From contig JAPLYU010000001.1 in the NCBI GenBank assembly GCA_026395405.1, positions 440,696 through 504,695 on the forward strand: DNA of 64,000 nt. The letters are read 5' to 3'. This stretch comes from Candidatus Saccharimonadota bacterium. Its GTDB lineage: Bacteria > Patescibacteriota > Saccharimonadia > Saccharimonadales > Saccharimonadaceae. Every line of letters begins with the position of its first letter. Position 1 is the stretch's first letter. Under the pieces are notes generated by a model. It saw nothing but the letters and a program-made list of their open reading frames with translations, had not been told where the DNA came from and did no database searches. Of the stretch, positions 61,268 to 64,000 are shown one piece after another. A program made the position numbers and the translations under genes.

Positions 61268-61897
61268 ATGGCAAAAACTTGGAAGATAGTAAAAATATTT
61301 TTTTACATTGCAATTATAGTCAGCGCGATATTTATCATTATTACATCAATCAATATATTCGGTTTTCAATCATTTATTGTAAAATCGGGCTCTATGGAAC
61401 CTAAAATACATACAGGCAGTGTTGTTGTCGACCACTCAAGCACTAATTATCAGACAAGCGACGTAATTACCTTTAAAGTTACAGGTACCAAAGATACAGT
61501 AACCCACAGAATAGTCAAGGTAAATCAAAAATCAGGTATTACAAGTTATCGGGTTAAAGGCGATGCCAATGCAACTCCGGACCCGGACCCGGTACTGAAA
61601 ACGAATGTTGTTGGTAGGGTGTTGTTTTCTGTTCCTTTTTTGGGTTACTTGATTTCATTTATTCGATCCATTCCTGGTCTGATTATATTTATCGCGATTC
61701 CAACCCTCATTATCATCAGTGAAGAGATTGGTAATATCAAGACGGAAGTGAAAAAAATCGCGAATAGGAACAAAGACATTAATAAAAAAGTGGCAGAACT
61801 TGCAAAAAAAGAGTCCGAACTTGAGGCCAGAGAGCAAAAGATAAGAGAAGTAATTAAGAAAATTCAAGAAAAAACGAACAATAACCCCAAGCTATGA
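61268..61897 (+). CDS. SipW-type signal peptidase I with coiled-coil tail
   Basis: 209 residues. An N-terminal helix is followed by FIVKSGSMEPKIHTGSVVV with the catalytic Ser, then VTHRIVKV, where His replaces the usual Lys base as in ER/archaeal-type and SipW enzymes. A second membrane helix (SIPGLIIFIAIPTLIII) comes before a charged coiled coil (about 150-209, many Lys/Glu heptads), which is unusual for the family. It would process the two TasA-like proteins upstream. Confidence 0.88.
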   Translation: MAKTWKIVKIFFYIAIIVSAIFIIITSINIFGFQSFIVKSGSMEPKIHTGSVVVDHSSTNYQTSDVITFKVTGTKDTVTHRIVKVNQKSGITSYRVKGDANATPDPDPVLKTNVVGRVLFSVPFLGYLISFIRSIPGLIIFIAIPTLIIISEEIGNIKTEVKKIANRNKDINKKVAELAKKESELEAREQKIREVIKKIQEKTNNNPKL

Positions 61898-61923
61898 CTA
61901 ACGATATATGCTAAAGTAGTTAC

Positions 61924-62217
61924 ATGATGAAGAGGGTGTTGAATGTCATGCTGATAGTCTTGTCATTGACAGCCCCGGCTCTTGTTGGAGTGTTATTTAG
62001 CGACTATTTTCACACTCGTGCCGAAGACGATTACATTTTTATTTTTGCCGCCATTGTTGCGCCACTAGTAATTGCAATTATTGGGACAGTAATTGGTTTA
62101 ATCACTCGCAATGAGAAAAATGCATATAAGTGGCAAGTTGTCGGTTTTGCAATACCCTCCATAGTTGCGATTACATATTTGTTTTCATATCTTTTGCTGA
62201 TGAATGTGGCGGAGTAG
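61924..62217 (+). CDS. Small membrane protein
   Basis: 97 residues with three hydrophobic helices (VMLIVLSLTAPALVGVLF, IFIFAAIVAPLVIAIIGTVIGLI, WQVVGFAIPSIVAITYLFSYLLLM). No family recognised. TGCTAAAGT ends six bases before the ATG, another leaderless layout. Confidence 0.65.
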   Translation: MMKRVLNVMLIVLSLTAPALVGVLFSDYFHTRAEDDYIFIFAAIVAPLVIAIIGTVIGLITRNEKNAYKWQVVGFAIPSIVAITYLFSYLLLMNVAE

Positions 62218-62220
62218 GGC

Positions 62221-62415
62221 ATGCCAAGAAAAAATAGAATAAATAAACATCAACCACTTCAGCTGGAAAAACTGGTTTGTAATAAAAAACGCTATGACAG
62301 CGACCGGGAAGCCCAAAAAGCAGCTGAAACTCAAATGCTGGAAAATATGAACCTTGAGCTATCCGTATATAGGTGTGATACCTGCAGATACTGGCACTTA
62401 ACAAGAAAAAAATAA
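62221..62415 (+). CDS. 64-residue protein with a CxxC...WH motif
   Basis: Basic small protein. LVCNKKRYDSDREAQKAAETQML leads to YRCDTCRYWHLTRKK: one Cys, then CDTC and a terminal WH, an arrangement like small zinc-ribbon proteins common in phages and actinobacteria. It starts three bases after the membrane gene, so it is probably co-translated. Confidence 0.65.
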   Translation: MPRKNRINKHQPLQLEKLVCNKKRYDSDREAQKAAETQMLENMNLELSVYRCDTCRYWHLTRKK

Positions 62416-62442
62416 TTAATATCACTATGCTATAGTGACCTG

Positions 62443-62556
62443 GTGAGCATTAAAAGATGGCACGGAAAAGATAAAGTACTAATTTATGCGTTATTTGCAG
62501 TTGTATATTTTTCATTAATAGTTTTTATCTTTGCCATCGTATATCTTCAAAAATAA
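62443..62556 (+). CDS. 37-residue single-helix membrane peptide
   Basis: GTG-started frame MSIKRWHGKDKVLIYALFAVV then YFSLIVFIFAIVYLQK: a short basic N-terminus and one membrane helix. TGCTATAGT ends exactly six bases before the GTG, which supports a real leaderless gene despite its size. A terminator follows 23 bases after the stop. Confidence 0.6.
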   Translation: MSIKRWHGKDKVLIYALFAVVYFSLIVFIFAIVYLQK

Positions 62557-62578
62557 AATTATAAATTGAAATAAATAT

Positions 62579-62603
62579 AGCCAGCAAAAATTGCTGGTTT
62601 TTT
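62579..62603 (+). terminator. Terminator after the 62443 gene
   Basis: CCAGCAA pairs with TTGCTGG, then TTTTTT. Confidence 0.88.
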
Positions 62604-62655
62604 CGGGCATCAACTCTAACAGGACGAGTAATTAATTTTATTTGATTGGGTTTAC

Positions 62656-62952
62656 TTATGCAGCTGCGTGTCTTTTTGAAAATCGCTGTACTTTTGCTGG
62701 TTTTGTTGATTTGTAAAACGCCTTCTTTGGCTCTTTGGTAGAATATAACTTCCTCATCTTTTTGTTTTGCCTTTTAAATTCGCGCCTCATGTCATAAATA
62801 GTTTCGGCCATTTCGATTTCAATTTCTGCTGACATCTTGGCATCAATTTCACTATCAAATGGTTCAATGGTGGTCTCAATATAGTCGTCTTGGTTTATTT
62901 TTAAGTTTCCGTGTTGGTTATTGCTTTCGCCCTGAAAATCATAACGCACCAT
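62656..62952 (-). CDS. Unrecognised 98-residue charged protein
   Basis: Acidic first half (DYIETTIEPFDSEIDAKMSAEIEIEMAE) and strongly basic second half (RREFKRQNKKMRKLYSTKEPKK and KRH), likely a long helix, no membrane segment. GGGAGA precedes the start on this strand. It could bind nucleic acid through its basic half; no family recognised. Confidence 0.6.
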   Translation of the reverse strand: MVRYDFQGESNNQHGNLKINQDDYIETTIEPFDSEIDAKMSAEIEIEMAETIYDMRREFKRQNKKMRKLYSTKEPKKAFYKSTKPAKVQRFSKRHAAA

Positions 62953-63152
62953 AACTGTCTCCCTAATTTGTTAAGAATTTATATTTACTCGAATAAACTC
63001 TATTCCCTATACACCTCCCTTCACTTACACCCTCGCATTTGTTCATAACATCACTATAACGAGTTATTAGCGCGATGTATGTGAAGATTATTACATTTTT
63101 ATAATGAATATTTGCTTAGAATAAAAGTGATAGATAAGTTAGGAGGAAAATG

Positions 63153-63491
63153 ATGTCAAAATATATGATTTTACACAACGCCCCCGAACCCTCGGGTGAG
63201 TTTATGGCACATTCAAGCCCGGAGGATATGAAGAGGGGGATGGACGATTGGATGAGGTGGAAGGACGAAGCCGAAAAAACTGTAAAATTCGAATTTGGAA
63301 TGCCCCTTCAGGCGGTAGCTCGAATTTACACAGATAAAGTCACCGACAGCGATAATCCAGCCGGTGGCTATTCGATGATAGAGGCTGACTCAAAACAGCA
63401 GGTAATTGATGTCTTGCGAAACCACCCACACCTAGGACGTATGGGCACAAGTATCGATGTCCTGGAAATAATCCCAATGCCTGGAATATGA
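63153..63491 (+). CDS. YCII-related protein
   Basis: 112 residues. KYMILHNAPEPSGEFMAHSSPEDMKRGMDDWMRWKDEAEKT resembles the YCII-like fold used for small-molecule binding or catalysis. YSMIEADSKQQVIDVLRNHPHL gives the later part with conserved His. ATG 63153 is preferred over the ATG one codon earlier because AGGAGG at 63141-63146 is better spaced from it. Confidence 0.75.
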   Translation: MSKYMILHNAPEPSGEFMAHSSPEDMKRGMDDWMRWKDEAEKTVKFEFGMPLQAVARIYTDKVTDSDNPAGGYSMIEADSKQQVIDVLRNHPHLGRMGTSIDVLEIIPMPGI

Positions 63492-63493
63492 AT

Positions 63494-63721
63494 CTAATAG
63501 CCTAAGAAAATCGAACCGGCAAAAAACATATGAATTATGGCGATTGAAAATGAAACGATAACCATTGTCGGGTGAAACTTGAAGGGTAGATGGTTCTTTG
63601 TATTCTTGTAATTGGTATAGCCTATGAAAGCAGTAAATGCGAACGAAAGAAGTGTCAAGAACCCTAAACATGCAGCAAAAGGAACATTAAACAACGTCGA
63701 AAGTGCAATTTGGTGAATCAT
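63494..63721 (-). CDS. Small membrane protein paired with a cupredoxin
   Basis: 75 residues from ATG 63721, which overlaps the TGA of the upstream cupredoxin gene as ATGA. Two hydrophobic helices (FAACLGFLTLLSFAFTAFIGY and FHPTMVIVSFSIAIIHMFFAGSIFLGY) with His residues in the second could bind a heme or metal, but no family is recognised. Co-expression with the cupredoxin is likely. Confidence 0.65.
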   Translation of the reverse strand: MIHQIALSTLFNVPFAACLGFLTLLSFAFTAFIGYTNYKNTKNHLPFKFHPTMVIVSFSIAIIHMFFAGSIFLGY

Positions 63722-64000
63722 TTTACGATAACCATTCCTTTCATAAATGTATGAATTGAACAATGATATTTAAACGTCCCAACCGTATCAAACGTACGTT
63801 GAACCTTGGCACCGCCCGCTATTGTCCCTAGATCGAATGAGCCATCGTCCGCTACGACAGTATGGTCAATTGAATCGTTGTTTTGCCATGTAACCGTTTC
63901 GCCTTTGTTGACAGTAATAGTACCAGGTTTAAACGTCTCTTGTGAGATTACAACCGTACCTGCCGGTACAGGGTTGTTGTTATTGCCGTTACTATTGCTA
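63718..64000 (-). CDS. Plastocyanin-like cupredoxin (partial, runs off the right edge)
   Basis: Open on the minus strand from the window edge to the TGA at 63718-63720. A Ser/Asn-rich linker (SNSNGNNNNPVPAG) precedes a blue-copper domain. Its copper ligands are His in SIDHTVVADDG and the closing segment YHCSIHTFMKGMVIVK with Cys, His and Met. Such small copper proteins carry electrons outside the membrane; the N-terminal anchor would lie beyond the window. The stop overlaps the start of the membrane gene at 63721. Confidence 0.85.
   Translation of the reverse strand, partial: SNSNGNNNNPVPAGTVVISQETFKPGTITVNKGETVTWQNNDSIDHTVVADDGSFDLGTIAGGAKVQRTFDTVGTFKYHCSIHTFMKGMVIVK

Overview
The window looks like a Candidatus Saccharibacteria (TM7, Patescibacteria/CPR) chromosome segment. 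This is inferred from gene content and protein features, not from a database match. The evidence is a small-genome, moderately AT-rich style, a str/S10/spc/alpha gene order with ribosomal protein L30 missing, zinc-free forms of several core proteins, type IV pilin-like surface proteins and a TasA/SipW-like fibre locus. TGA is used as a stop codon, so this is not a code-25 lineage.

Positions 1-9470 hold the end of rpoB, then rpoC, a 500-base gap with a strongly foldable RNA candidate, rpsL, rpsG, fusA and tuf. Positions 9480-11150 are accessory, including a GC-rich two-gene island. rpsJ stands alone at 11264. A 4.3 kb block of surface and cell-wall genes (CapA-like, M15 carboxypeptidase, pilin-RCC1 fusion) separates it from the rest of the S10 operon. 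Positions 15893-30107 form a compact S10-spc-alpha run from rplC to rpsI. It includes secY, infA and rpoA, and many genes overlap by one base.

Positions 30120-42700 hold a CDP-alcohol phosphatidyltransferase-like gene, trpS, an RluA-type pseudouridine synthase, a delta-prime clamp-loader homologue, a TPR protein, a Nudix protein, tRNA-Tyr and two tRNA-Thr genes, an isoaspartate methyltransferase-like gene, yajQ, L33, and a minus-strand alpha-glucan operon (GT4, GH57, GH15, unknown).

Positions 42831-59265 are the most unusual part. A tRNA-Trp gene is followed by about 14 imperfect copies of a 28-31 base sequence, most beginning GTTC or ATTC and ending CTGCCA or close to it. The copies are spaced one per small gene unit. 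Several genes end within a few bases of a copy, and a terminator-like hairpin plus an extended -10 promoter usually follow it. One copy is a 19-base perfect duplicate of the tRNA-Trp 3' end. I read this as a tRNA-anchored gene-cassette array. Its cargo includes a HAD-YecM fusion, a zincin, three pilin-like display proteins (one ending in a C-type-lectin-like region resembling a DGR variable region), a HIT protein, a hammerhead ribozyme-like motif, a radical SAM/SPASM enzyme with a 41-residue Cys-bearing peptide (a candidate RiPP pair), a 2H phosphoesterase, a deoxyribosyltransferase-like protein and a TIM-barrel protein.

Positions 59300-64000 hold two TasA-like proteins with a SipW-like signal peptidase, several small proteins, and a truncated cupredoxin gene at the right edge.

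Two themes cut across the window. Many monocistronic genes have a -10 box exactly six bases before the start codon, implying leaderless mRNAs. Several GC-rich islands with their own terminators sit among AT-richer neighbours and look acquired.
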